A DNA stretch of 24,159 bases from assembly GCA_031426455.1 (NCBI GenBank), contig JANPLI010000044.1, positions 1 through 24,159 on the forward strand, given 5' to 3'. The notes under the pieces are model-generated. The model was given only the letters and a program-made list of their open reading frames with translations. It made no database searches and had not been told where the DNA came from. Positions 15,301 to 23,900 of the stretch are shown here, piece by piece; position 1 is the first letter of the stretch; each line of letters starts with the position of its first letter. Source of the DNA: JANNMJ01 sp031426455. GTDB lineage: Bacteria; Bacteroidota; Bacteroidia; Cytophagales; Hymenobacteraceae. The translations under genes were made by a program, and so were the position numbers.

Positions 15301-18300
15301 CGGCCGTGGCCGGGCCGCTGATGGTGGCGGCCAGGTCGGTGCCCGTGCTGGGCGCGTTGATGGTGGTTTGCATCTGAGCCTGGTTATCGCCCATCACCGG
15401 GTCGGGCGTCGTGCCCGTCACGCCGGCCGTAGCCGTCACCACGCCCGAGGTCGGGGCGGTGAAGGTAACGGTGTTGGTCACGGGGCTAGCGCCCGTCACG
15501 GGCTGGCTGCTGATGGCCGGGAAGGTCACGATGCCCGTGGCGCTGTCGTAGGTCGAGCCGCCGGGGTAGGTCGAAACGCTGCCCGTGGTCGAAGTCGGAG
15601 CCGCGCTGTTGACCAGCAGTCCGGTCAAACCGGGTTGCAGGCTCAGCGTGGTGGCTACCCCGGTGGCGGTGGCGGGGCCGTTGTTGGCCTGCTGCACGGT
15701 GTAGGTCACGCTGGCGCCGGGCGCGACGATGGCGGGGCCACTCACCAGCACTTGCAGGTTGGCCGAGCTGGCGCTGGCCGGGGCCGCGAGGGTCGTGGTC
15801 AGCGTAGCCGTGTTGCCGGCCGGGGTAGTGGTGCCGGTCAGCGTCAGCGAAGCGCCCGAACTGGGCTGGGTGAAGCTGATGCTGCGCGTGATACTGGCCC
15901 CGCCCACCAGGGGCACGGCCGCGAAGGTCACGTCGCCGGTAGTCGAATTATACGTCCCGCCGCCCGACACGAACACGTTGGTGCGGCCGGAGCCGATATT
16001 CACTATCGTGCCGGCTGCCGGCTGGGTCGAGATGCCTGTATTGGTCGTTGTCACGGTGTAGGTGCTCTGGCCGCCCAGGGTGGCCGTGGCCGGGCCGGTC
16101 AGCGCCACGCTCAGCGTGTTGGCCGTCGTGGTGAGGATCGTCGCGGCCTGGCTGTCGTCGGCGGTGCCGTTCAGCCCTTGGCTGGTGCTGGTGCTGATGC
16201 TGGCTACCGCTGTCACCGACGGCGCCGTGGCGGGCTGGGTGTAGGTCAGGTACGAGGCCACCGACTGCCCGCTGGTCAGGCTGGTAATCCCCGCGTAAGT
16301 CAGCAAGCCCGTGGTCGGGTTATAGGTAACCGAGCCGCTGGCCGCCACAAACGTGACAATACCGCCGCCGCCCACGGAGCCCGTGAGGCCCTCTACCTGC
16401 ACGTTGCTCAGGCCCAGAGGCAGTTGCACCGTGGCTACTACGCCGCTGGCTGCGCTCGGTCCGGCCGGGTTGTTAAAGGTTAAATCAAAGCGCGCCGGGC
16501 TACCGGCGGCTACCGAACCTGCCAGCGGCGTGATGGTGGCCGTCACATTAGCCACCGGCGTTACCGTGGTGTTCAGCGTGAAGCTATCGGGGGCCACGTT
16601 GTCGCCCTGGTTCGTGGTCGTGGTCACGTCGCTGGTTAGTGCCGCAGTGCCCAGGGCCAGCGGAGCCGTAAAGGCGTAGGTGAAGACGTTGCTCGCGCCC
16701 ACGGCCAGCGAGGCGGCGGCCGGGAAGGTAATCGACGTCACGGCCGAAGCACCGCTACCCACGGTGTTGAAAGTAGTACCGGAGTAGCGCGTGGTGAGGT
16801 CGTTCTGCTGGGCCACGGTCAGGCTGGCGCCGGTGGGCAGCGTCACGACTTGCGTCACGCTGGCGGCCGAACTCACGCCCGCGTTGGTGAAGGCCACCGT
16901 GAAGGTGCCGCTCGGCTGGCCGGCGCCAATCGTGGCGGGGCCGGCAATTTGCGTAGTCACATCGGCCGGTTGCAGCACCGTCACCACACCCGAGTATTCG
17001 GAGGTAATGCCGCCGCTCACCAGCGTAGCCGTGGCCGTCAGCACCGATCCTAGAATCACGCCCGGTAGCGAAGCCAGCGGGATGGTAAAGGTGAAGCGGT
17101 TGGTGTTGTCGGTGCCTTGCAGAATGCCATTCACCGCGCCGGGGCCGTAAGTGCCGGTACCCACGTTGGTGTCGGTCGCCAGGTTACCGTTGGCGCCGCC
17201 AATCGTGCCGCCTTCTGTCACGGTGCCCAGGTACAGCGGGCCTTCGCCGAAGCTGCTGGCGTCGGCTGCCGCCAGCGGCGAGACCAGGGCCGTGTTGAAC
17301 AGTTCGATTCGGGTACCGGGGCGGGCAAAGCCCGACAGCACCAGATTGGTGCCCAGCACGGCAGCCGTTTGCAGCACGGGGAAGTTCAGCAGGCCGTTAC
17401 CGCCGATGGCCGAGGCGTTGTCGGTACGGCCGTCATTGTCGTTCAGGTCGTTGATCGTCACGCGGGTCGGGCCGGAGGCCGGGGCGCCGGTGCTTTCGTT
17501 GTCGCCCAGCGCCAGCAGGTTGATGCCGAGCTGGCCGTTGTTGAAGATGGCGTTCCGGATGATGGTCGTCGAGCCGGCCACATTGACCGTGTTCGTGCCG
17601 GGGCGCACCAGCAGGCCGTCGCCGGTATTGTTGCGCACAATGTTCAACGTCACGGTGTTGCCCTGGCCGAAGGCACGGAGGCCGGCGGTTTCGGTGCCGC
17701 CCGCGCCGTTGCTTTGTAGGGTGTTGCCCGTCACCGTTACGGCGCCGTTGGTGCCGGCCAGGTCAATACCTGATCCCAGGTTATTGATGACCAAGTTATT
17801 CACCACCTGGCCCCCGGCGTTACCCATCCGGATGCCATCGGCCGCCAGGGCCAGTTGGGCATTGCTGCGGATTTCGTTGCTCTGCAAATTCACGCTGGTA
17901 GGGGTTGAGCTGGCGAGGTTCTCGATGCCGCTGGCCCCGTTGAAGGCAATCAGGTTATTGGTCAGCTGGGCCGATACCGTACCCACACTGAAGCCCGTGA
18001 GCAAAATACCGTGGCCGGTGCTGCGGGCACCGGTGCCGGGGTCGGCGAGTGCAGTGGCGGCGCTGCCAATTACGTTGCCCGTAATCAGGGTACCGCTGAG
18101 GGCAGCGGTGGTCACGCGGATATTAGCGCCGCTGAGGTTGCCCGTGCCGCCGCCACCGGTGTTGCCGAAGCCGAAGATGCTGATGCCACGCACGGTTTCG
18201 CCGGTGTTTTCCAGGCTCAGCCCCACGTCGGATCCTACCTGGCCTTGGGTGCCTACTACCTGGACTTCAGGGCCGTTCAGGGTCGGTAAGGCCACGTCGT

Positions 18301-20947
18301 CGGCGGTGTCGATGATGCCATCGGCCCCCACCCCTACCGTGCCGCCTGCGCCCAGGGTCGCGTTATTGCCGTTGGCAATGTTCACGGTCTGGGTCGTGCC
18401 GTCAATGGCGGTGTTCATGTCCGTCACGCTGGGCAGGGCCGAGGCGGGCGTAATAACGGCCACGCCGCTGCCGTTGAGCAGGTTGGCCGGGCCACCACTG
18501 CCCACGGCCAGCAAACCGGGGCGGGCCGTGCCGTTCGAAATCATGAAGATGCTGGTTTCGATGCCCGCCGCCGGGTCCGAGCCGCCGTTGGTATTGGCGT
18601 CTTGGTTCATCAGGCCGTTGGCCAGCGCGTTCGAGTTCGTGATGAACTGGCGCAGGGTGCCCTGGCCAGCGTCGTTGGGGTTCACCACGGCATCGAAATT
18701 GAAGCCGAAGTCCACTCCGGTTATCTGACTGGCGCCCACCGTTACGGCGGCCACGCTCTGGGCCGTGATGGTATTCAGCGCGAAGCCGCCCACCGTGAAG
18801 GTGGTGGTGGTGTAGCTCGTAAAAAGGCCGTTGTTCACCGGCGTCACGTCGCCCAGCGAGGGGCCGCCATTTATACTCACGCTCACCGTCTGGTCGGCCC
18901 CGGCGTTGTTGCGTTGGGCCGTACGGAAGCGCACCGTATAGGTGCCCACCGGCAGGCTGAAGGTCTGGCTGATGGTACTATTGCCTTGTAGCACGCCCAC
19001 CTGCACGCCTTGCGGGGCCGTGGGCGAGCCGTAGCCCGTACCGTTGGCAATGCCCGAGCCGTTGAGGCCCGCCTGCGCCTGGAACGTCCAGGTGCCACCC
19101 GCCGGGTTAAACTGCACGCTGTTCGTCGCGATGACCGGGGCTTCAAACCCCGCATTGGCCGGGCCGCCCGAGGCCACCAGGGTGCCCGTCACCAGGTCCA
19201 CGATCTCCACCTGATCGAGGAAAGCGGCTACGTCATCGTTGCCCGTGTTGAGGCCCGTGAAGGTCAGGGTCACGCTGCCGTTACCGGTGTTAGCAATGCC
19301 GTCGGTCAGGGCCGGTCTTTCGCCGCCCACGCGGTCCACGTCGTCAGTAAGGGTTCCGGCCACCGTGGTGCGCCGGAAGGTTTGCACCGGCAACACGCCC
19401 ACGGCAGCCGTGTTGCGCACCGATTTCACGGTGCTATTCACCACGCGCACCCGATAGTTGCCAATGGGCACGGCCGCGAAGCCGTAGCTGCCATCCGAAC
19501 CCGACACGGTGGAGCCCACGAAGGCGCCGGCGGCGGAATACAACTCCACGCGGGTGCCGGGCGAGCCGATGAGGCCCGTGGTGTAGCCCCCGTTCACGGC
19601 CGAGGTATTGGCCGTAGCGTAGTTGCGGCCACTGCCGCCCCCGTAGTTCACGTCGTCGAAAATCATACCTGCCAGGGCGTTGGTGGCAACGATGACCACG
19701 CTAGCCGGTGGCAGCGAGCCGTCGTTGTTGGCCAGACGCGGGTCGACGTCACCGGTGCTGGTGCTGGTAGCTACGGCCCGCACCGTCTGGTTGGGCATCA
19801 CGAAGGTGATGGTGTTGGTAAGTACGTTGGTGCTGGGCAGACTGCCGACAGCCAACGTGGCCACCACCGGGAAGGTAACGAGGCCGTTGGCGCTGTTGTA
19901 GGTAGCGCCGCCGGGGTATGTGGCGACGGTACCACCAATGCTGCTCGGGGCCTGGCCGTTGATCTGCACGCTGCTCAGCGGCAGATTGGGGCTTATCCGC
20001 ACGTTCTGGGTCACGTTATTGGCGATGCCAGGACCGTTGTTGATCGTCGTCACCGTCAGCACTACGTTGCTGCCGGGGGCTTGCGACGAGGTGCTGCTGC
20101 TGATGGTCGTTTCCACGTCGGCCGGGCAGACACCCACCACGTTGGGCACGTCGCCCCGCGTGACACCAATTTGCAGCTGGCCGAGGGACGCTGCGCCTAC
20201 CCCCGAGCCATACTGCACGAAACCAAAGGTGGTACCGTTGGTGCCCGGCGTCAGGTTAGAAGCCGCGTTCACGCTCGAAGAAGCGAAGGCCAGGCCACCG
20301 GCCCCGCCGCCGCCCGGCCCGTGGGGCGAGCCGCCGCCGGTATTCGAGCCACCGTTGCCGCCCCTGGATAGAATGGTCAGATTTTGAAGCACGGTGCTAC
20401 TGGCGTTTCCGTTCGAAGCGCCGCACAGAATGAGGGCCGTGCCGCCTGCACCCGCCCCGCCAGAGCCGTCGTTCGAGGGAACGAAGGGCATCGAAGCACC
20501 GCTCACATCGATAGTGCCCGCGCTGGCACCCACATTGGCCGCCCGAATGAGCACCAGACCGCCACCGGGCGCTCCCGAGCTGGCAAAGCCGTCGGCTACC
20601 ACGCCGACGTTGCCGGGGTAAGTGACCGCCGAAGCCACAGTACCATTGTTAGTAGTACCAGCTCCGCCGCCACCGCCCATCACGAAACGGCTGGCCGTGG
20701 CCTGAGTAAAGTCGGCCCCGCCGAAACCGCCCGAGGCATCGTTCGAATCCCAGGCATTGCCACCCACGCCACCGCGGCCCGCATTGGCGCCACCGCCGCC
20801 GCCGGTATTCTGGTCGTTGGAGCCGGGATTACCGTCAGTGCCGCCCCCACCGGCGTTGCCGGGGGCGCCGCGGGCGCGGTCGCCGCTAGGGTAACCGTCG
20901 TTCAGGCCACCGGGCAGCAGGGCTGTCCGGATGGCGTTGGTGGTCGG
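12332..20947 (-). CDS. giant adhesin-like T9SS protein, C-terminal ~2,870 residues (after the frame break)
   Basis: This is the second part of one gene whose frame breaks near 20946; the frame has no believable start of its own (first GTG at 20767, inside a Gly-rich run). Order from N to C: Gly-rich region (to ~20160); one DUF11 domain (~20125-19690); SdrD B-like domain with AGMIFDDVNYGG and GSYGFAAVPIGNYRVRV (~19680-19430); a jelly-roll-like domain with SLPVGTYTVRFRTAQ (~19170-18790); an NDAGQGTLRQFI lead-in (~18690) to a right-handed beta helix with repeated NNLI/NGASGI-type turns (~18620-17450); a linker domain; eight DUF11 repeats (~16965-13670); cadherin-like domains with AGTDADGTIASY (~13665-12905); a segment opening LPVELLAFTATAHK (~12900-12605); and a T9SS domain, FSLYPNPVAADATLDL to KRLVKE (~12590-12335). 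Stop is TAG. No catalytic motif is visible; surface adhesion is inference. Confidence 0.88.
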   Translation of the reverse strand, partial: PTTNAIRTALLPGGLNDGYPSGDRARGAPGNAGGGGTDGNPGSNDQNTGGGGGANAGRGGVGGNAWDSNDASGGFGGADFTQATASRFVMGGGGGAGTTNNGTVASAVTYPGNVGVVADGFASSGAPGGGLVLIRAANVGASAGTIDVSGASMPFVPSNDGSGGAGAGGTALILCGASNGNASSTVLQNLTILSRGGNGGSNTGGGSPHGPGGGGAGGLAFASSSVNAASNLTPGTNGTTFGFVQYGSGVGAASLGQLQIGVTRGDVPNVVGVCPADVETTISSSTSSQAPGSNVVLTVTTINNGPGIANNVTQNVRISPNLPLSSVQINGQAPSSIGGTVATYPGGATYNSANGLVTFPVVATLAVGSLPSTNVLTNTITFVMPNQTVRAVATSTSTGDVDPRLANNDGSLPPASVVIVATNALAGMIFDDVNYGGGSGRNYATANTSAVNGGYTTGLIGSPGTRVELYSAAGAFVGSTVSGSDGSYGFAAVPIGNYRVRVVNSTVKSVRNTAAVGVLPVQTFRRTTVAGTLTDDVDRVGGERPALTDGIANTGNGSVTLTFTGLNTGNDDVAAFLDQVEIVDLVTGTLVASGGPANAGFEAPVIATNSVQFNPAGGTWTFQAQAGLNGSGIANGTGYGSPTAPQGVQVGVLQGNSTISQTFSLPVGTYTVRFRTAQRNNAGADQTVSVSINGGPSLGDVTPVNNGLFTSYTTTTFTVGGFALNTITAQSVAAVTVGASQITGVDFGFNFDAVVNPNDAGQGTLRQFITNSNALANGLMNQDANTNGGSDPAAGIETSIFMISNGTARPGLLAVGSGGPANLLNGSGVAVITPASALPSVTDMNTAIDGTTQTVNIANGNNATLGAGGTVGVGADGIIDTADDVALPTLNGPEVQVVGTQGQVGSDVGLSLENTGETVRGISIFGFGNTGGGGTGNLSGANIRVTTAALSGTLITGNVIGSAATALADPGTGARSTGHGILLTGFSVGTVSAQLTNNLIAFNGASGIENLASSTPTSVNLQSNEIRSNAQLALAADGIRMGNAGGQVVNNLVINNLGSGIDLAGTNGAVTVTGNTLQSNGAGGTETAGLRAFGQGNTVTLNIVRNNTGDGLLVRPGTNTVNVAGSTTIIRNAIFNNGQLGINLLALGDNESTGAPASGPTRVTINDLNDNDGRTDNASAIGGNGLLNFPVLQTAAVLGTNLVLSGFARPGTRIELFNTALVSPLAAADASSFGEGPLYLGTVTEGGTIGGANGNLATDTNVGTGTYGPGAVNGILQGTDNTNRFTFTIPLASLPGVILGSVLTATATLVSGGITSEYSGVVTVLQPADVTTQIAGPATIGAGQPSGTFTVAFTNAGVSSAASVTQVVTLPTGASLTVAQQNDLTTRYSGTTFNTVGSGASAVTSITFPAAASLAVGASNVFTYAFTAPLALGTAALTSDVTTTTNQGDNVAPDSFTLNTTVTPVANVTATITPLAGSVAAGSPARFDLTFNNPAGPSAASGVVATVQLPLGLSNVQVEGLTGSVGGGGIVTFVAASGSVTYNPTTGLLTYAGITSLTSGQSVASYLTYTQPATAPSVTAVASISTSTSQGLNGTADDSQAATILTTTANTLSVALTGPATATLGGQSTYTVTTTNTGISTQPAAGTIVNIGSGRTNVFVSGGGTYNSTTGDVTFAAVPLVGGASITRSISFTQPSSGASLTLTGTTTPAGNTATLTTTLAAPASASSANLQVLVSGPAIVAPGASVTYTVQQANNGPATATGVATTLSLQPGLTGLLVNSAAPTSTTGSVSTYPGGSTYDSATGIVTFPAISSQPVTGASPVTNTVTFTAPTSGVVTATAGVTGTTPDPVMGDNQAQMQTTINAPSTGTDLAATISGPATAAAGQRVTYTATMTNVGGASATSAVQTVQLPAGLSLALNGASTVQVNGLNPTSANATTATYADGSTYNATTGVLTLPTTATLVPGAGISAQVSFILPQQGSGATVSTLAVPTTVRSATTDPVPANNAARALTTVQPLADVAVTLTGPATAVQGSPVTYSVTTANNGVAVAGTVNTTVQLPAGISPLTVVVRDASGTAISGAYNASTGVVTFPTISNLQPGAANAVAGSINFLAPSSVFAMLPTAQTAVSGTAVDTNLTNNASTVPTILTAPAITTAPDVQVLLTSNVGTQTAGLPIIFTVTTRNNTGGTPAPNVITTVQLAPGLSGVTVTGSGTYDPTSGVVTFPAITSLVNGTTVVRTITVNAPGTGPLYALAATSGATGSAATTDPVPANNTIAVSVTITPSADVAVTVAGPATSAAGAPVTYTAVTTNNGPSSAAAVAPRITIPSGLPLTGTNAVRVNGQLPSSSTATVATYSDGSTYTSSTGIVAFPTQTSLVVGQPLTNTVTFLAPTTTFSVVADASSTTVDPVAGNSSATQPTTVPATNIAPVAQNIVNNLQAPEGSTAAAPLPILPLAGTDADGTIASYTIAALPLASQGVLYVWNGTANVLLNTTNFPGLVLTPTQASNLRFDPNGSFIGNVFFNYTTTDNLGAVSAAALYTIPVGLDNNSFYAATPPKGVVSLYNNNDVLAYLIDPNGAQYNASGLIYNATTGAALSGTSSGLAITGTNALLASSGNGPASNPTNALPPGTALDPATGLIFVSDRDQLPNVTGVTTYSVNVITTDIFGGTNVATATFTLGTPTLPVELLAFTATAHKADAKLVWRTASERKNDHWNIERSLTGRDFVKFAEVAGQGNKTTPTDYALTDANAARRGAIVYYRLVQVDTDGTTAYSSVQTVKFNQTATATPTFSLYPNPVAADATLDLTALPAGTYQVLFIDAAGRTVRNKSFEAGLTHGVDLHDLASGSYTVLVQGTGDQATLLLTKRLVKE
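13670..16965 (-). repeat. array of eight DUF11-type domain repeats
   Basis: Eight consecutive units of roughly 120-145 residues encode the same pattern: ADVxVxxxGPATxxxGxxVTYTVTTxNNG, then VQLPxGL, then xYNxxTGxVTFPxxxxL, a TFxAP strand and a DPVPxNN-like end. Approximate starts on the minus strand are 16965, 16560, 16120, 15755, 15340, 14900, 14480 and 14090. The units are diverged in DNA sequence, so the array is old and not a recent tandem expansion. Confidence 0.8.
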
Positions 20948-23900
20948 GTGTCGAGCACGGCCGTAGCCGGGGCACCGGGGCCGCCGGCCCTGAACGCCTG
21001 GAAGTAGTCGTCGTCGTAGAGGTAACGGGGAGTGCCGGCCGTGCCTTCGCCCTTGTTGGCGTTGGTGTTGTTGTTGGCAGAGGTGCGGTAGTCCGAATCG
21101 AGGAAACCGCCCGCCCCGCCCAACTGCTGGCCCGCGCCGCCGCGGAAGCCGCGACCGGCCATGTCCAGCTTAAACCCGTTGAAGTTGAGGGTACCGTTGA
21201 TGTCCAACACCATCACGCCACCCGTGCGCCCGTCCCAGCGCGGGGCTGCAAGGTCGGCCGTCAGATCCACGTTGCGATAGAGCGGAATACGAATCACCTG
21301 GTAGCGGCGCTGGCCGCTGGTGGCGGTAGCGTCAGCGTTGCTGAAGGCAAAGCCCAGGGGCTGGGTCAGGTTCACTAAGCCGGTGCCGGCGTTGTAACCC
21401 GTCACCACCGAATACTCATAGGTGCCGGCCGTATAGTTAGTGTTCAGCAGACTGCCGCTGCCCACCACGTCGCCACCCAGGCCGTCGCCGTAGGCGCTGG
21501 TGTTGGTGAAGTCGAGGTCGCCGCCCTGCATCTGCATGATCATGATGAGGTCGCCGATAGCCAGCGGGGTGCTGCTGCCGGCCGTCGCGGCCGGGCCCAC
21601 CGTAAGGGAGGTAGCGCCTATAGCCACCGTGCCCAAGCCGGGGTAGTAAGTGTTGAAGTTGCCGTTGGCCAGCGACACGTCGGTGGTGCTCGGCGCGATG
21701 CAAAGCAGCGTAGCTGCCTGCGCCACCACCACGGTCGTGACTCTGGAAGCGCCGTTGGTGCCGTTGTTGTTGCCGGCCACGGGGTCGCCGTCGGCGGTAG
21801 TGCTCGTGGCCGAGGCTACGGCGCTCACCAGACCGCCGCTGTTGAGGATGGTACCGGGGCTGGTGGGGCCGTTGAAGCGCACGGTGTAGCCCACGCTGGC
21901 CCCGTTAGCCAAGGTCGGAATGATTCCCCAGGTCACCAGGCCGGTGGTGCTGTTGTACACCCCGCCGTTCGACACGATGACGTTGCTCAGGCTGGCCGGC
22001 AGCACGGCCCTTAACGTCACGCCCACGGCGGTGCTCGGCCCCAGGTTGGTTGGAATCACGGTGTAGAGCACCGTCTGGTTGGTCAGCACCCGGGTCGGAC
22101 CGCTGATGGCCACCACGACGTCCGCTACCTGCGTGGGGTTGATGAAGGCCGTACCCGTGTTATTGCCGGGGGTCGGATCGGTGGTGCCAGTCGTGGCCGT
22201 GGCCGACGCGTTCACCGTGGAGCCCAGCATCGAGAAGGCAATGTTGCGGCTCACGCTGGCTCCGGCCGCCAGGGTACCGGTGTTGGGGAAGGTGGCCAGG
22301 CCGGTGACGTTGTTGTAGGTACCGCTGTTGGAGAGCGAAATGCCCGTCAGGCCGGCCGGCAGTTGAATGCTCAGCGTGACGTTGGTAGCCGGGCCGGGGC
22401 CGTTATTGGTGGTGGTCGCCTCAAAGAAAGTCAACCCGCCCTGGGGCGAGGTGAAAATCTGGGTACCCAGCGGTCCCGTTACCCCGCGCACGATGGTGGC
22501 CAGGTCGGCCGCCAGCGTCACCGGACTGGTGTAGGTGGCCGTGCCGCTTACCTGGCCCAGATTGTCGGTGGCCGTGAAGGTGAAAGTAGCATTGCCCACA
22601 AACACCGACGACGGCTGGTAGGTAAGCTGGTTGATGTTGGCGGCCGGAATGCTGAGGGTGCCCGTTACGGGGCTGCCCTGGTAAAACAGGGTGCCGCTAC
22701 TCACGGGACCGTTCACGGTAAAGCTAGCAACGCTGCCGTCGGCATCGGTGGCGCTCACGCCGGGGTTCAGGGCCACGGCACCGCTGGTGTTGACCACGTT
22801 CACGTTGGTGGTGTTGGCCACCACCGGCGGGGAGTTAAGCACCGGAATGGTGTAGGTAGCCCCGCCGATTGCTCCGGCTGGCGGGGTATAGGCGCTGGCG
22901 TTGCTACTGCGGCCCTTATCGTCAATCACGCTGAAGGTGAAGGTGGCGTTGCCGGTGAAAGCGCCGTTGGGGTCGTAGGTGAGCGCCGCCGCCTGGGCCG
23001 CGGTGAAGGCCTGACCCACCGTTACGGCCACGCCACCCGAAGCCAGGGTGCCGCCCGCAGGCAGGCTTAGAATCTGGTAGTAAGCAATGGTACCGTCGCT
23101 GTCGGTACCACTCAGGCCGGGCGCGAGCGTAGTAGCCGCCGCCGAGCTGAGCAGGCCGGCGTTGCTGGCCGCCGTGGCCACCGGGGCGGCGTTGGCCGTG
23201 GCCGGGCCGCTGCACAGAACGTACGCCGGAATGATCGTGCGGGGTAGCGCATCCGGCCCGCCCTGATAAAACAGGTTGACATTGGCCCCGCCGCCGCCTT
23301 GTCCATACAGCAGTTGCAGGTCGTATAGCCCATCGGTAGCCGCCACAAAAGTGCCGCTACCATCGCGGGCCCCGTGACCGCCGCCGTTGTTGATGAAGAG
23401 CGAAGTAGCCGAGTTGGCCGAGCCTGGTACGGCTCCCGCGCTGGGCGAAGTGGTGGCCGGAAAAACCGGGTTGGACGTAAGCGCATCCGGCCCCACAAAC
23501 AGGTAAGTGGCATCGTCCGAATTGGCGATAAACGTGTACGTGCCGGCCTTCAGGTAAATGCTGCCCCGGTAGCGGGCCGAAAACGTCTGCGGGGGAGACC
23601 CCGCCGCCACGCTGGCCGAAACGGGGAACGCTCCGCCGCCATTGAGGTAGTTTACCGGGGCATCCACCTGGCGCTGCCCCGGCACTCTGGCAAAAAACGC
23701 ATTGACGGCCCCCGCGCCCAGGTTGCTGATATCACCGGCGTAATATTCGGCCGTCAGCCCATTCGAGTTGGTCGAATTATCCAAAAACGAGGGTTGGCAA
23801 TTGGCCGACACCGTGACCGTGACAGTGGCCACGTTCGAGGTCAGCCCCTGATTGTCCTGCACGGTATAGCTAGCCGTGGCAATGCCCACGAAGCTGCCTA

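Noticed and set aside
12422..20371. Long plus-strand open frames opposite the giant adhesin gene (for example 14771-16483, 17151-18728, 19010-20371)
   Set aside because: They lie entirely opposite a well-supported coding frame and have low-complexity Gly/His/Arg- or Pro/Val-rich translations. GC-rich third positions remove stops on the opposite strand, so they are shadows.
20942..20955. Programmed ribosomal frameshift in the giant adhesin gene
   Set aside because: There is no slippery heptamer of the usual X XXY YYZ type and no obvious stimulatory hairpin; a simple one-base loss in a C run explains it better.
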